A DNA stretch of 64,000 bases from Jannaschia sp. S6380. GTDB taxonomy: Bacteria > Pseudomonadota > Alphaproteobacteria > Rhodobacterales > Rhodobacteraceae. This document shows positions 1 through 12,076 of the stretch, piece after piece; position 1 is the stretch's first letter, and every line of letters starts with the position of its first letter. Location: assembly GCF_023015695.1 (NCBI RefSeq), contig NZ_JALKAS010000002.1:248001-312000 (forward strand), in the 5' to 3' direction. The notes beneath the pieces are model-generated. The model made no database searches. It had not been told where the DNA came from and saw only the letters and a program-made list of their open reading frames with translations. The position numbers and the translations under genes are program-made.

Positions 1-299
1 ACGACACGCGCGCATTTCAGCAGGTTCCGCGCCCTGGCGTAGTATCCCAGGCCGGCCCAGGCAGCCATCACCTCGGCATCCGGCGCGGCGGCCAGGGCGT
101 CGACGGTGGGCCAACGGGTGGTGAAGTCGTGGAAATAGGCGCGCACGGCCGCGACCGTGGTCTGTTGCAGCATCACCTCGCTCAGCCAGACGCGATAGGG
201 ATCCGCCCGTTCGGCGGCGCCCGGGGGCATCCGCCACGGCAGCACGCGCGCATTTGCGTCGTACCAGCTCAGCAATCGATCCGTCCTGGGATCACGCAT
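1..299 (-). CDS. mutY: A/G-specific adenine DNA glycosylase MutY, N-terminal part (runs off the window)
   Basis: Base-excision repair enzyme that removes adenine mispaired with 8-oxoguanine. Only the first 99 codons are inside the window, starting at the ATG read on the minus strand at 299-297. The visible part has the family's typical opening: [13 protein letters not shown], then [17 protein letters not shown], then [13 protein letters not shown], which belongs to the helix-hairpin-helix glycosylase fold. It diverges from the DUF721 gene with about 75 bp between starts. The C-terminal iron-sulphur and Nudix-like regions lie outside the window, so completeness cannot be judged. Confidence 0.93.
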   Translation of the reverse strand, partial: MRDPRTDRLLSWYDANARVLPWRMPPGAAERADPYRVWLSEVMLQQTTVAAVRAYFHDFTTRWPTVDALAAAPDAEVMAAWAGLGYYARARNLLKCARV

Positions 300-374
300 T
301 GGTGAGATGGCCCCTGTTTCCCGTCCCCGCGCATCATGTAGGATGCATCGAAGCCCCGAGGAACCCCATCACAG

Positions 375-863
375 ATGACCCGATACCGAAAGACAGCGCG
401 GCGCGTCTCGACGCTGGTGGAGCGGGACGTCCGCCGCATGGGCGAGAAGCGCGGCTTCTCGGAAACCCGGCTGCTGACGCATTGGGCGGAAATCGCGGGC
501 GCCGAGGCGGCGTCGATCTGTCGCCCGGTCAAGGTCGGGTTCCCCCGCAACGGGTTTGGCGCCGTCCTGACCGTGCTGACCACGGGTGCGCAGGCGCCGA
601 TGCTGCATATGATGTTGCCCGGCCTGCGCGAGAAGGTGAACGCCTGCTACGGCTATGCCGCCATCAGCCGCATCGATATCACGCAGACCGCGCCGACGGG
701 GTTTTCCGAAGGGCAGGTCGCGTTCGCGTCCAGGAAGCCCGCGCCGCGGCCGGACCCCGCGCCCGAGGTCGTGGCCCGTGCCCGCGAGACGGCGGACGGC
801 GTCGGCGACGCGGATCTGCGCGCCTCGCTTGAACGGCTGGCCGCCAACATCATATCGAGATAA
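375..863 (+). CDS. DUF721 (DciA-like) domain protein
   Basis: A 162-residue soluble protein. Residues about 1-105 match the DUF721 pattern: a basic start, a central GFSETRLLTHWAEIAG segment, and a later LREKVNACYG helix that binds nucleic acid in family members. DciA proteins of this family load replicative helicase in many bacteria; whether this shorter alphaproteobacterial type does so is inference. The last 40 residues are charged and probably disordered. The gene sits next to mutY on one side and a DsbA gene 33 bp downstream, probably in one transcript. Confidence 0.8.
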   Translation: MTRYRKTARRVSTLVERDVRRMGEKRGFSETRLLTHWAEIAGAEAASICRPVKVGFPRNGFGAVLTVLTTGAQAPMLHMMLPGLREKVNACYGYAAISRIDITQTAPTGFSEGQVAFASRKPAPRPDPAPEVVARARETADGVGDADLRASLERLAANIISR

Positions 864-896
864 CGCGCCTGATCCGGCGCCAGACTGGAGACCAAG

Positions 897-1550
897 ATGA
901 TCACCCGACGCAAAGCCCTGACCCTGACCGCCATCGGCCTGGCCGCCGGCGGGACCTATAGCCTGACCCGCGGCGACCGGGCCGATGGGCTGGCGGAGTT
1001 CGGCGCCGCCAACGCCCAGGGCGCCGGCACGATCGAGGACATCACGCTGGGCGATCCGGGCGCGCCGGTGAAGGTGGTCGAATATGCCAGCTATACCTGC
1101 CCGCACTGCGCCAGCTTCCACAACGACACGTTCAAGGCATTCAAGCGCGAGTATATCGACACGGGAAAGGTGCATTTCACCTATCGCGAGGTGTTCTTCG
1201 ACCGCTACGGCCTGTGGGCGGCGATGATCGCGCGCTGCGCGGGGGCAGACCGCTATTTCGGGGTGTCGGACCTGCTTTACTCGCGGCAGGGCGAATGGGC
1301 CCGGCAGGAAGATCCGGCCTCGGTCGCCGCGAGCCTCAAGCGGATCGGCGCACAGGCCGGGCTTTCGGCAGAGCAGGCGGATGCCTGCCTGCAGGATGGC
1401 GACAAGGCCCAGAACCTCGTGGCCTGGTACGAGCGGAACGCCCAGGATGACGGCGTGCGGTCGACCCCGTCCTTCCTGATCGACGGCGAGATGCATTCGG
1501 GCAACATGAGCCTGTCGCAGATCGGCAAGCTGGTCGACGACGCGCTCTGA
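897..1550 (+). CDS. DsbA-family periplasmic thiol oxidoreductase
   Basis: Thioredoxin-fold disulfide oxidoreductase, probably acting in the periplasm. The 217-residue protein opens with MITRRKAL, a twin-arginine-like start followed by a hydrophobic stretch to about residue 20, so export by Tat or Sec is likely. The active site CPHC is at residues 68-71 and is followed by an inserted helical domain; a cis-proline loop (STPSFLID) lies near the C-terminus. The start is supported by GGAG (GACTGGAGACCAAG) before the ATG. It is co-directional with the DUF721 gene. DsbA versus DsbG/ScsC-like function cannot be separated by sequence alone. Confidence 0.9.
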   Translation: MITRRKALTLTAIGLAAGGTYSLTRGDRADGLAEFGAANAQGAGTIEDITLGDPGAPVKVVEYASYTCPHCASFHNDTFKAFKREYIDTGKVHFTYREVFFDRYGLWAAMIARCAGADRYFGVSDLLYSRQGEWARQEDPASVAASLKRIGAQAGLSAEQADACLQDGDKAQNLVAWYERNAQDDGVRSTPSFLIDGEMHSGNMSLSQIGKLVDDAL

Positions 1551-1560
1551 CCCCGCGCGA

Positions 1561-2517
1561 TTAGAGGCCCAACTCGGACAGCGCGGCCTCCAGCGGCGCG
1601 CTGTCCTCGATCTCCAGGCGGACGGGCAGGGCCAAGACTTGGCCCCGAAGGGAAGGCGGTAGCCGAACGGCGTCCTTTTCGGTCGTCACCGGCTGTGCCG
1701 ACAGCCGCGCCGCCCGTTCCCCCAGCCTGCGCAGAAGCGCCGGGGTCAGGGGTTGATGATCCGCCAATGCCTCGGTCCCGCGCAGATCGGCGCCCAGATC
1801 GCTGAGCGTGTCGAAGAACTTCTGCGGTCGGCCGATCCCGGCGAAGGCGAAAACCGGCAGACCGGTCCAGTCCATCCCCGTCGTCAGCGGGACGAGACGG
1901 CCGCGCAGCCGGGTCGGCGGCTGTGGCAGGACCACGGTGCCCGCCCCGATCGTCAGCGTGAAGTCGGCACGCGCCAGCCCGGCGGCCACCGGTTCGCGCA
2001 GCGGCCCCGCGGGAATGACCCGCCCGTTGCCGAACCCCGCCCCCGCATCGACCACGACGATCGACAGGTCCTTGACCAGCGATGGGTTCTGGAACCCGTC
2101 ATCGAGCAGGATCGCGCCGGCCCCCGCGCGGATGGCGGCCAGGGCCCCGGCGGCGCGGTCGCGGGCCACCCAGGTCGGACCGAAAGCCGCCAGCAGCAGC
2201 GGCTCGTCACCCACTTCGGCATCGGTATGGCGTGCGGGATCGACCCGAACCGGGCCCGCAAGTCGCCCGCCATGCCCGCGCGAGACGACATGCGCCGCCA
2301 CGCCCCGCTCCGCCAGCATCTGCAGCAGTGCGATGACGGTCGGTGTCTTGCCGGTGCCGCCCGCCGTCAGGTTGCCGACGCAGATCACCGGGACGCCGAC
2401 CCGCTGGCCGGGCCGCGCCACGCGCCGGGCCGTCGCGGCGGCATAGATCGCGCCCAGCGGCGACAACAGACGGGCGCGCAGGCGCGGCGGACGCGACCAG
2501 AAGCCGGGCGCCTTCAT
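1561..2517 (-). CDS. lpxK: Tetraacyldisaccharide 4'-kinase LpxK
   Basis: Inner-membrane kinase that phosphorylates the 4' position of the tetraacyldisaccharide precursor to form lipid IVA in lipid A synthesis. The 318-residue protein carries the P-loop [11 protein letters not shown] at residues 48-58 after an N-terminal amphipathic/hydrophobic segment ([16 protein letters not shown]) that anchors it. LLDDGFQ, typical of the family, follows later, and [10 protein letters not shown] is near the C-terminus. The start was set at the ATG that overlaps the stop of waaA (TGATG), giving a normal family length; the open frame continues upstream but only within waaA. Confidence 0.96.
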   Translation of the reverse strand: MKAPGFWSRPPRLRARLLSPLGAIYAAATARRVARPGQRVGVPVICVGNLTAGGTGKTPTVIALLQMLAERGVAAHVVSRGHGGRLAGPVRVDPARHTDAEVGDEPLLLAAFGPTWVARDRAAGALAAIRAGAGAILLDDGFQNPSLVKDLSIVVVDAGAGFGNGRVIPAGPLREPVAAGLARADFTLTIGAGTVVLPQPPTRLRGRLVPLTTGMDWTGLPVFAFAGIGRPQKFFDTLSDLGADLRGTEALADHQPLTPALLRRLGERAARLSAQPVTTEKDAVRLPPSLRGQVLALPVRLEIEDSAPLEAALSELGL

Positions 2518-3797
2518 CAATCGACCCGGTCCAGCATGGCAAAGAGGAGGTCCATCGCCTTTTCCGTCACGTCCGCCCCTTCCGAGCAGACCTGCCAGGC
2601 GGCATGGGCCATCCGCGCGGCCTCGTCGGGCTCCAGGGTCTGCGCCACCGCCGCGCCCAGCGTCTCGGGCGTGACGGCGCGGGCGGCCTTGGCCTGGGTC
2701 AGACGTCCGTAGATGTCGCCGAAGTTGCCGACATGGGGCCCATGCAGGATCGCGCTTCCCAAGGCGGCGGGCTCGAACGGGTTGTGGCCGCCGATCGGCA
2801 CCAGCGATCCGCCCATCAGGCTGACGGAACAGAGCCGGTACCACAGCCCCATCTCGCCCACCGTGTCGGCGACGTAGATCTGAGTGTCGGGACCGATCTC
2901 TTCGTCGGCGGAGCGCTGGGCGACACGCCAGCCGCCCGCGCGCAAACCGGCGACGATGCCCGCGGCCCGGCCGGGATGGCGCGGCGCGATGAACAGCAGA
3001 AGCTTGTGCCAGGACCGCAGCGCCTCGGCATAGGCGCGGGCGGCCATCTCCTCCTCGCCTTCATGGGTCGAGGCGGCAAGCCAGCAGGGCCGCCCGGCCA
3101 GCGCCTGCGCCAGACGCAGCCGCTCGGCCTCGTCATGCGGCAGGGCGGCAGATCCTTCCTTCAGGGTGCCCGTCACCTCCAGCCGGTCGGCCGGCAAACC
3201 CAGTGAAAGCAGCCGGTTCGCCGTCGCCTTGTCCTGCGCCTGGACATGGGCGATCTGGCCCAGGAGCACACGCGCCGTCCCGCGCGCCACGCGCCAGTTG
3301 CGATGCGCCCGTTCGGTCATCCGGGCGTTGATCATCGCGATCGGGATGCCGCGCCGCGACGTCTCGTGCATGAGCGCGGGCCAAAGTTCGCCCTCGGCCA
3401 GGACGGTCAGGTCGGGCGACCAGTGATCGAGGAAACGGCGGATCCAGGGGCGCACGTCCAGCGGCACGTATTGATGCACCGTCCGGTCCGGCAACCGGTC
3501 GGCCAGAACCTGGCTCGACGTGACCGTCCCGGTGGTCATCAGGAAGGACAGTTCCGGCCGTTCCTCGCCCATGCGCCGGATCATCTCCAGCAGCGAGACG
3601 CTTTCCCCGACGCTGGCGGCGTGCAGCCACATCAACGGCCCCTCGGGCCGGGCGACAGCCGGCTTCCCGCGCCGCTCGTCCAGCCGCGCAGGGTCTTCCT
3701 TGCCATCGGCCATGCGTCGCCGCAGGGTCCGCTCGGCGAAGCGTTGGGCGCGTTCGGACCACGCGAGATAGGGGCCGAGCAGGACCGGCGGGGGCAT
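2517..3797 (-). CDS. waaA: 3-deoxy-D-manno-octulosonic acid transferase WaaA (KdtA)
   Basis: Transfers Kdo from CMP-Kdo to the lipid A precursor; a GT30 glycosyltransferase on the inner face of the membrane. The 426-residue protein has the motif LHAASVGE with the expected catalytic glutamate at residue 65. The central [12 protein letters not shown] and the C-terminal [19 protein letters not shown] motif are characteristic. The start MPPPVLLG was chosen because it places the GT30 domain at the normal distance; an upstream frame of about 60 codons overlaps DUF4170 and looks non-coding. It is coupled to lpxK by a one-base overlap and preceded by the DUF4170 gene 4 bp away. Confidence 0.95.
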   Translation of the reverse strand: MPPPVLLGPYLAWSERAQRFAERTLRRRMADGKEDPARLDERRGKPAVARPEGPLMWLHAASVGESVSLLEMIRRMGEERPELSFLMTTGTVTSSQVLADRLPDRTVHQYVPLDVRPWIRRFLDHWSPDLTVLAEGELWPALMHETSRRGIPIAMINARMTERAHRNWRVARGTARVLLGQIAHVQAQDKATANRLLSLGLPADRLEVTGTLKEGSAALPHDEAERLRLAQALAGRPCWLAASTHEGEEEMAARAYAEALRSWHKLLLFIAPRHPGRAAGIVAGLRAGGWRVAQRSADEEIGPDTQIYVADTVGEMGLWYRLCSVSLMGGSLVPIGGHNPFEPAALGSAILHGPHVGNFGDIYGRLTQAKAARAVTPETLGAAVAQTLEPDEAARMAHAAWQVCSEGADVTEKAMDLLFAMLDRVD

Positions 3798-3801
3798 GAC
3801 C

Positions 3802-4044
3802 TCAGCCCAGTTCCTCGGTCGGGGAGGCTTCGGTCTCCTCGTCGCGCAGACGATGGATATGCGCGATGAAGTACCGTGCATGGGCGTCGTCCACGGTCCG
3901 CTGGGCCGCGTCCTTCCAGGCGTCGTAGGCGCTGGCGTAGTCGGGGAACATGCCGACGATGTCGATCTTGTCGACATCCGCGAACTGGTTCGAGCTGGGG
4001 TTCACCAGTTCGCCGCCAAAGACGAGGTGCAGGCGTTGGGTCAT
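3802..4044 (-). CDS. DUF4170 domain protein
   Basis: An 80-residue soluble protein with the DUF4170 features: an N-terminal LHLVFGGELVNP strand, then FPDYASAYDAWKDAAQRTVDDA, then ARYFIAHIHRL. No catalytic residues are known for this family. The gene is the first of the DUF4170-waaA-lpxK set, an arrangement I recognise from other Rhodobacterales, so a supporting role in lipid A/Kdo assembly is a guess from context. The start has AGGAGG (CACAGGAGGCCCGAC) ahead of the ATG. Confidence 0.85.
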   Translation of the reverse strand: MTQRLHLVFGGELVNPSSNQFADVDKIDIVGMFPDYASAYDAWKDAAQRTVDDAHARYFIAHIHRLRDEETEASPTEELG

Positions 4045-4106
4045 GTCGGGCCTCCTGTGGGGTTGGCGTTCCCCGCCCCTTAGCGCGTCCGCCGCGTGGC
4101 GTGAAG

Positions 4107-4880
4107 CTAGACCAGCCGTGCCAGCAGCGCGCCGGCGATGGCGGGCGTGCCGGCCACGACCCCGTCATGCTGGGGCATGGCGGCGTTGAAGCGCAGCGGG
4201 CAGCCGCGCCGATCGTGGATCTGCCCCCCGGCTTCGGCCACGATCAGGGCGCCGGCGGCGATGTCCCATTCCCAAGCCGGGCGCAGGGCCAGCATCGCGT
4301 CGAATCGCCCCTCGGCAACCAGCGCCAGGCGATAGGCCAGCGAGGAGCGGAAGCACCGCTCGACCGGGGGCGATCCGCCCTTCCATCGGGCGGGCGTGAA
4401 GTTGGGCCGGGATCCCAGCACGGTCGCGCCCGTCAGATCGGTCCGGCCGGAGGGGCCGATCGCGCGCCCGTCGCATGTCGCGCCCCCGCCCCGGGACGCG
4501 AGGTAGAGCCGATCCCGGACGGGAAGGTAGATCGCCGCCGCGACCGGGATGCCGTCCTCGACCACGGCCAGCGAGTGGCTGAAATCCTTCGACCCCTCGA
4601 GGAAGGCGCGGGTTCCGTCGATCGGATCGACAACGAAGACCTTCGACCGGTTCAGCCGCGCCGGTCCATCCGTCGTCTCCTCCGACAGCCATCCGTATTC
4701 GGGCCGGGCCGCCAGCAGGTCCCGGCGCAGCATCGCGTCGATTTCCAGATCGGCTTCGGTCACCGGACCCTGGCCGTCGCCCTTGTCCCAGGTGGCCGGT
4801 CCGTTGCCGAAATGCCGGCGCGCGATCGTGCCCGCCGCGCGCGCCGCCTGCGCCAGAAGCGCCAGGTCATCCGCCGGCAA
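4107..4880 (-). CDS. cysQ: 3'(2'),5'-bisphosphate nucleotidase CysQ-type (inositol monophosphatase fold)
   Basis: Mg-dependent phosphatase that clears 3'-phosphoadenosine 5'-phosphate formed in sulphate assimilation. Family motifs are present: SEET at 66-69, DPIDGTRAF at 85-93 (metal site I/II), and WDIAAGALIVAEAGG near the C-terminus. The chosen start is a TTG at 4880-4878, preceded seven bases upstream by GAGGGG; it gives MPADDLALLAQAARAAG, matching the usual CysQ N-terminus. An in-frame ATG at 4925 would add 15 residues encoded inside pmbA and lacks a good ribosome site. The start overlaps the end of pmbA, so the two genes are coupled. Confidence 0.88.
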   Translation of the reverse strand: MPADDLALLAQAARAAGTIARRHFGNGPATWDKGDGQGPVTEADLEIDAMLRRDLLAARPEYGWLSEETTDGPARLNRSKVFVVDPIDGTRAFLEGSKDFSHSLAVVEDGIPVAAAIYLPVRDRLYLASRGGGATCDGRAIGPSGRTDLTGATVLGSRPNFTPARWKGGSPPVERCFRSSLAYRLALVAEGRFDAMLALRPAWEWDIAAGALIVAEAGGQIHDRRGCPLRFNAAMPQHDGVVAGTPAIAGALLARLV

Positions 4881-6210
4881 TCGTGAGCCCCTCGACCAGG
4901 AGGGAGGGGACCTGCCGGCCGACATGCAGGCGCGCGTCGTTGGCCGGGATCAGCGAACGCAGCATCGGGCGCAGGTTGCCCGCGACGGTACATTCGTTGA
5001 CGGGATGGGTGATCTCTCCGTTCTCGACCCAGAAGCCCGATGCCCCGCGCGAATAGTCCCCCGTCGTGGCCGAGATGGACGAGCCGATCATCGACGTGAT
5101 CAGCAAACCGGTGCCCATCTGCGCCAGCAGCTCCGCGCGCGTGGCCGGGCCCTGGGTCAGCCGGACGTTCGTGCTGGCGGGCGAGGGCGGCGACGAGGTC
5201 CCGCGCGATGCGTTGCCGGTGCTGTTCAGGCCCAGCCGGCGGGCGGTCGCCAGATCGAGGATCCAGGATCGCAATACGCCGTCGCGGACGATGTCGCGGG
5301 ATGCGACCGGCAGCCCTTCGGCGTCGAAGGGGCGGCTGCCCGCGATGCGGGGCAGGGTCGGATCCTCGGTCAGCGACAGTCCCGCGGGCAGGACGGCTTC
5401 GCCCATGGCATCGCGCAGGAAGGTGGCGCCGCGGGCGACGCTGGACCCGTTCACCGCGCCCAGCAGATGGCCGATCAATTGTCCGGCGACGCGTTCGTCA
5501 TAGACGACGGGGAAGGCGCCGGTCCGCGGCTTGATGGCGCCATGCCGTGCCGCCGCCCGTTCGCCGGCGATGCGGCCGACGGTTTCGGGCTCATCGAGAT
5601 CGGTCCGGTGGATGCGGCTGTCACCATAATAGTCGCGCTCCATCCCGCTGCCCTCGCCCGAGATCGCCACGCAGCTGACCGATGTCGATGTTCGCCGGTA
5701 GCCGGCCGAAAAGCCGTTGGTGCCGGCCAGGTGGATCCGTCGGTCGCCGTATCCGGCTCCCGCGCTCGACACCTGCGCCACACCCGCCACGTCCAGGGCC
5801 GCGGCTTCGGCGCGCAAGGCCATCTCCTGCAGGTCGGCGGGCGTGGGCACGGGTCCGTCGTCGACGAGGTCCAGGCGTTCCAGATTCCAGTCGCGGGCCA
5901 ACCGGTCGGGATCGGCCAGGCCGGCATGCGGGTCCTCGGGCGCCTCGCGCGCCATCGCCACCGCCCGTTCGGCCATCTGCGCCATGGAACCGGGCGTCAG
6001 GTCCGAGCCGGAGACGCAGGCCTGCCGCCGCCCCACCAGCACACGCAGCCCGATTTCGGTCCCCTCGGACCGTTCGGCATGTTCCAGACGCCCGCCCAGC
6101 ACATCGACCGAAACCGACGCCCCGCCCACGGCCAATGCGTCCGCCGCGGTGGCCCCCGCCTGGCGGGCGGCGCGAAGTAGGTCGTCGGTCAGGCGGGAAA
6201 GGTCGGTCAT
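4867..6210 (-). CDS. pmbA: TldD/PmbA family protein (PmbA)
   Basis: PmbA-type subunit of the TldD/TldE (PmbA) heterodimeric metalloprotease known for peptide maturation and CcdA degradation in E. coli. The 447-residue protein has an N-terminal region with LGGRLEHAERSEGTEIGLRV and a C-terminal half with RDIVRDGVLRSWILDLATARRLG followed by the glycine-rich GNASRGTSS turn. PmbA partners lack the HExxxH site of TldD and none is seen here; tldD itself is not in the window. It precedes cysQ with a 14-base overlap. Confidence 0.9.
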   Translation of the reverse strand: MTDLSRLTDDLLRAARQAGATAADALAVGGASVSVDVLGGRLEHAERSEGTEIGLRVLVGRRQACVSGSDLTPGSMAQMAERAVAMAREAPEDPHAGLADPDRLARDWNLERLDLVDDGPVPTPADLQEMALRAEAAALDVAGVAQVSSAGAGYGDRRIHLAGTNGFSAGYRRTSTSVSCVAISGEGSGMERDYYGDSRIHRTDLDEPETVGRIAGERAAARHGAIKPRTGAFPVVYDERVAGQLIGHLLGAVNGSSVARGATFLRDAMGEAVLPAGLSLTEDPTLPRIAGSRPFDAEGLPVASRDIVRDGVLRSWILDLATARRLGLNSTGNASRGTSSPPSPASTNVRLTQGPATRAELLAQMGTGLLITSMIGSSISATTGDYSRGASGFWVENGEITHPVNECTVAGNLRPMLRSLIPANDARLHVGRQVPSLLVEGLTIAGG

Positions 6211-6320
6211 GGGGCGCTCGCGTTCATCTTGCCCCGCGCAGGTAGCCCCCGGGAGGCCGCGCAGCAAGCCCACGCCCCGACCGGCCGCCCCGACGGGGTC
6301 GCCGCGGGGTCGCTGCAGGG

Positions 6321-7790
6321 TCACTGCAGGGGCAAGCCGTTCGCGCTGATGCCGCCGCCTTCGGTGAACTCGATCACCGTCTCGAGTTGGTCGTCGCCCA
6401 CGGGTTTGGCCACGGCGCCGGCCATGCCCTTGACGAAGGCCGCCTGTTCGGCGGGCACGAAGCCCAGTGCGACCAGCTTGTCGATCAGCGCGAAGCCGCC
6501 GTCGAGCGAAAGCTCGATCGTGCCCACGGGTTGCGACGGATCGGGCGTGGGAAAGGCCAATTCGCCCGAACCCCGGAGCGTCGCGCCGACCAGGTCGAGC
6601 AGGATCCGTTCGATCGTCAGCGAATCCAGGGTGCCCGGAGGGCCTTGGAGCGTGGCCATCGCCTCGGGGTCGCCGAAGATGTCGACACTGGGCGTGGCCG
6701 TCCCGGCAAGCTCCACCACGAGCGTCGCCGGATCGCGCGGCAGCTGGCCCGTGGGATCGAACAGCGCCCAGAGCGCGTCGTCGATGACGAGGTCCCGATA
6801 GGCCAGCGTCATGCCGAACGGCTTCTCGGTGCCGGGTTCGCCGAAGGGCAGGGTGAAGCCGGTCTCGGACTCCGCCACCGCGATCCGGATGGGAACCGGA
6901 AAGCCGGGGGCCTGAACCGTCATCGCCACGTCCTCGGCCCCGAGACGGTAACCCATGCTGTCCTCGGTCAGCGAGAAATCGAGGTTCCCGGTATCGGACG
7001 TGCCGTCGACGGAGAACGGACCCTGCGGGCCTTCGCCGTCCATCCGGAAGGTGCCGCCATCGTGCCGCAGTCCGCCCTGATAGGTCATGTTCCACTGCGC
7101 CATGGACGTGACCGGCAAGTCGGGCATCTCGCCCAGGTTGCCGTCGAAAGTGCCGGTGATCCCTTCGAGCGTGGAGGTGATCGCCACCGGAGCGCCACCC
7201 TCGTCTTCCACCGCCAGCCTCAGCTCCAGGCCATCCGCCGCCAGGGTCTGCTCCAACGCGCCGTCATCGCCGTCCGTGCCCGAGCGATAGGTCGAGTCGA
7301 TCCCGCTCATCGTGACGACCAGCTCGGCTCCCCCCGATCCGTCCTCGGGTGCGACCGCGGTGGTCATCGTCATCGACTCCGCCTCCGCGTCATAGACGCG
7401 CACGCCCTCCTCCTCGGACACGACGATCTCCAGGTCCTGGTATCTCACCGCCAGATCCTGCGTCTGCGTGACCTCGCCCACGGTGTTGGTTGTCGTCATC
7501 TCGAGGCTTTCGGGCAACTCGATCGTCACCGTTCCGTCCTCGCCCTCCACGAGGCGCACGGTGCCGTATTCGATGCGACTTTCCGCCCCATCCATCGTGG
7601 TGGTCGCCATCATGTCCGTCAGCGTCAGGGTGCCGTTCGAATAGTCCTCGGACGCCGCCGTCAACGCCCCTCCGAAACGGGCGGAGACCTCCTGCCAGTC
7701 CGTCCAGATCGTGCGGGCGTCGACCTCGGCATGGGCGATGGCGGTCGTCAGCAAAAGGGCCGTTGCCCCGGAGATGGCATGTTTCGGCAT
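6321..7790 (-). CDS. Secreted DUF2125-family protein
   Basis: A 489-residue exported protein of unknown function. It starts with a clear Sec signal peptide (MPKHAISGATALLLTTAIAHA, cleavage after about residue 21). The mature part is acidic, rich in Asp, Glu, Thr and Gly, and reads as long beta-strand repeats (for example ITSTLEGITGTFDGNLGEM), in keeping with DUF2125 proteins of Rhodobacterales. No enzyme motif is visible. It stands alone, divergent from the SDR gene, with a GC-rich dyad between them. The start was placed at the signal peptide; the open frame extends upstream without signal-peptide character. Confidence 0.75.
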   Translation of the reverse strand: MPKHAISGATALLLTTAIAHAEVDARTIWTDWQEVSARFGGALTAASEDYSNGTLTLTDMMATTTMDGAESRIEYGTVRLVEGEDGTVTIELPESLEMTTTNTVGEVTQTQDLAVRYQDLEIVVSEEEGVRVYDAEAESMTMTTAVAPEDGSGGAELVVTMSGIDSTYRSGTDGDDGALEQTLAADGLELRLAVEDEGGAPVAITSTLEGITGTFDGNLGEMPDLPVTSMAQWNMTYQGGLRHDGGTFRMDGEGPQGPFSVDGTSDTGNLDFSLTEDSMGYRLGAEDVAMTVQAPGFPVPIRIAVAESETGFTLPFGEPGTEKPFGMTLAYRDLVIDDALWALFDPTGQLPRDPATLVVELAGTATPSVDIFGDPEAMATLQGPPGTLDSLTIERILLDLVGATLRGSGELAFPTPDPSQPVGTIELSLDGGFALIDKLVALGFVPAEQAAFVKGMAGAVAKPVGDDQLETVIEFTEGGGISANGLPLQ

Positions 7791-7830
7791 GGTCCCGTAT
7801 CCTTTAGGAAATGTCGTCGATACCAAATCG

Positions 7831-7848
7831 GACCCCGATGGCGGGGTC
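7831..7848. promoter_or_regulatory. Perfect 7-bp dyad between divergent DUF2125 and SDR genes
   Basis: GACCCCG and CGGGGTC flank a four-base centre. On the minus strand a TTGACC (7853-7848) overlaps the dyad by one base and could be a -35 element for the DUF2125 gene, though no convincing -10 follows. A regulator-binding site or a chance GC-rich dyad are both possible. Confidence 0.3.
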
Positions 7849-7863
7849 AACTGGGGGGCCGAA

Positions 7864-8609
7864 GTGACCGATCTGACTGGCAAGACCATCCTCATCACCG
7901 GGGCATCGCGCGGCATCGGCGCCGCCGCCGCCCGCGCCTTCGCGGATCAGGGGGCGAACGTGGCCCTGCTTGCAAGGGGAACCGACGCCATCGCCGATCT
8001 GTCCGGCGAGATCGGTCCCACCGCGTTGGCCATCCCTTGCGACGTCGCCCGCTGGTCCGAGGTGGCCCGGGCCGTCGATGCCACGGTCTCGGCCTTCGGC
8101 GGGCTGGACGTCGTCGTGAACAACGCCGGCATGATCGAGCCGATCGGCGGTCTGGCCAAGGTCGATCCCGGCGCCTGGGGCAACGCGATCGACGTGAACC
8201 TGAAGGGCGTCTACCACGTCATGCGCGCGGCCGTTCCGGTCATGCTGGCGCAGCGGTCCGGCACGGCGATCACCGTCAGCTCGGGCGCGGCGAGCCATGC
8301 GCTGGGCGGCTGGTCGGCCTATTGCGCGTCGAAGGCCGGCGCGAAGATGCTGACGGAATGCCTGCATGCCGAACACGGCGCCACCTTGCGCGTCATGGGG
8401 CTGTCGCCGGGCACCGTGGCGACCCAGATGCAGCGCGAGATCAAGGCCAGCGGCATCGGCCCGGTCGCGCAGCTGGACTGGTCGGACCATATCCCGCCCG
8501 AATGGGTGGCGCGCGCCCTGGTCTGGATGTGCACCGAGGCGGCGGACGATCTGCGCGGCACCGAAGTCTCGCTGCGCGACGGGGGCGTTCGGGGCCGGAT
8601 CGGGCTGGC

Positions 8610-8613
<4 letters not shown>
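7864..8613 (+). CDS. SDR-family NAD(P)-dependent oxidoreductase
   Basis: Short-chain dehydrogenase/reductase of 249 residues. The nucleotide-binding motif TGASRGIG is at 12-19, NNAG at 86-89, the catalytic serine near 140 and YCASK at 153-157. It starts with GTG, preceded by a GGGGGG ribosome site; the ATG/GTG codons further upstream lie in the promoter region. Its stop overlaps the start of the enoyl-CoA hydratase gene (GTGA), and fadH follows, so an acyl-CoA or related substrate is plausible but not shown. Confidence 0.9.
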
Positions 8614-11313
<2,700 letters not shown>

Positions 11314-11320
11314 CGGCGGT

Positions 11321-12001
11321 TCAGATCGGCGGCAGGCCCCGGCGACGGAACCCGACCACCGGCCCGCGCGACAAAAACGGCGCATAGATCAGGCCGCTTT
11401 CGGACATGGTGTCGAAGATGCGGCCGATCACCGTGTCCGGATAGCGTTTGGGGTGCAACTCCATCAGTACGGCCTGCACGTGGTCGGGCCAAGGGGCGTC
11501 GAAGAGGTCCGCCTCGGCGCCTTCGATATCCATGATGACGACGGCGGGGCGATATTCGGCCAGAAGGTCCGGCAGCCGCAGAACGGGGACCTCGATCTCG
11601 GGTCCGCGCCCGGTGCCGTCGGCGATGGCGGAGGCCCAGAAGGCGGGCGACTGGCGAAAGGCCAGCGTGGCCCCCGCATCATGGCCGCCCACGGCGCCAT
11701 GCAGGACCGTTGCGGCGGCGTTGCCGTTCAGGCGAAGGTTGCGTCGGATCACCGGCAAAAGGTCGGGATTCGCCTCGACGGTCACGACGTTGGCCGGACC
11801 GGCGGCCATCGCGCAGACATTCGTCACGAACCCCGCCCCTGTGCCCAGTTCCAGCACCCTGTTGCCGGCCTGCACGAGCCGCCGGGCCGACGCGGCTTCG
11901 AACTTCTCATAATCGCCGGACTCGAGCCGTCTTCGAATGCTGGACGTGAGCAGCGCGCGCGGCACGTCGAGGCGGATGCCCCCGATCTCGAATCTCGCCA
12001 C
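11321..12001 (-). CDS. FkbM-family SAM-dependent methyltransferase
   Basis: A 226-residue class I methyltransferase. The SAM-binding motif LELGTGAGFVTN is followed by VVTVEANPDLLPVIRRNLRLN and VVIMDIEGAEADLF, which is the FkbM domain signature. Substrate is unknown. It starts at a GTG (12001-11999) with GGGGAG seven bases before it; that ribosome site lies inside a predicted hairpin. It converges with fadH (7 bp apart) and diverges from the metallo-hydrolase gene. Confidence 0.85.
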   Translation of the reverse strand: MARFEIGGIRLDVPRALLTSSIRRRLESGDYEKFEAASARRLVQAGNRVLELGTGAGFVTNVCAMAAGPANVVTVEANPDLLPVIRRNLRLNGNAAATVLHGAVGGHDAGATLAFRQSPAFWASAIADGTGRGPEIEVPVLRLPDLLAEYRPAVVIMDIEGAEADLFDAPWPDHVQAVLMELHPKRYPDTVIGRIFDTMSESGLIYAPFLSRGPVVGFRRRGLPPI

Positions 12002-12009
12002 TCGACGGC

Positions 12010-12026
12010 TCCCCGTTCTTCGGGGA
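12010..12026 (-). promoter_or_regulatory. Hairpin covering the ribosome binding site of the FkbM methyltransferase gene
   Basis: Read on the minus strand, TCCCCG-AAGAA-CGGGGA forms a six-pair stem whose 3' arm contains most of the GGGGAG ribosome site, and the GTG start follows nine bases after the stem. Such a hairpin would mask the site unless opened. Function is inferred only from the sequence. Confidence 0.35.
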
Positions 12027-12076
12027 AACTCTAGAAACGGCGAACCCGGTGCACAACCGCAAGGCAGGAGGATCCG

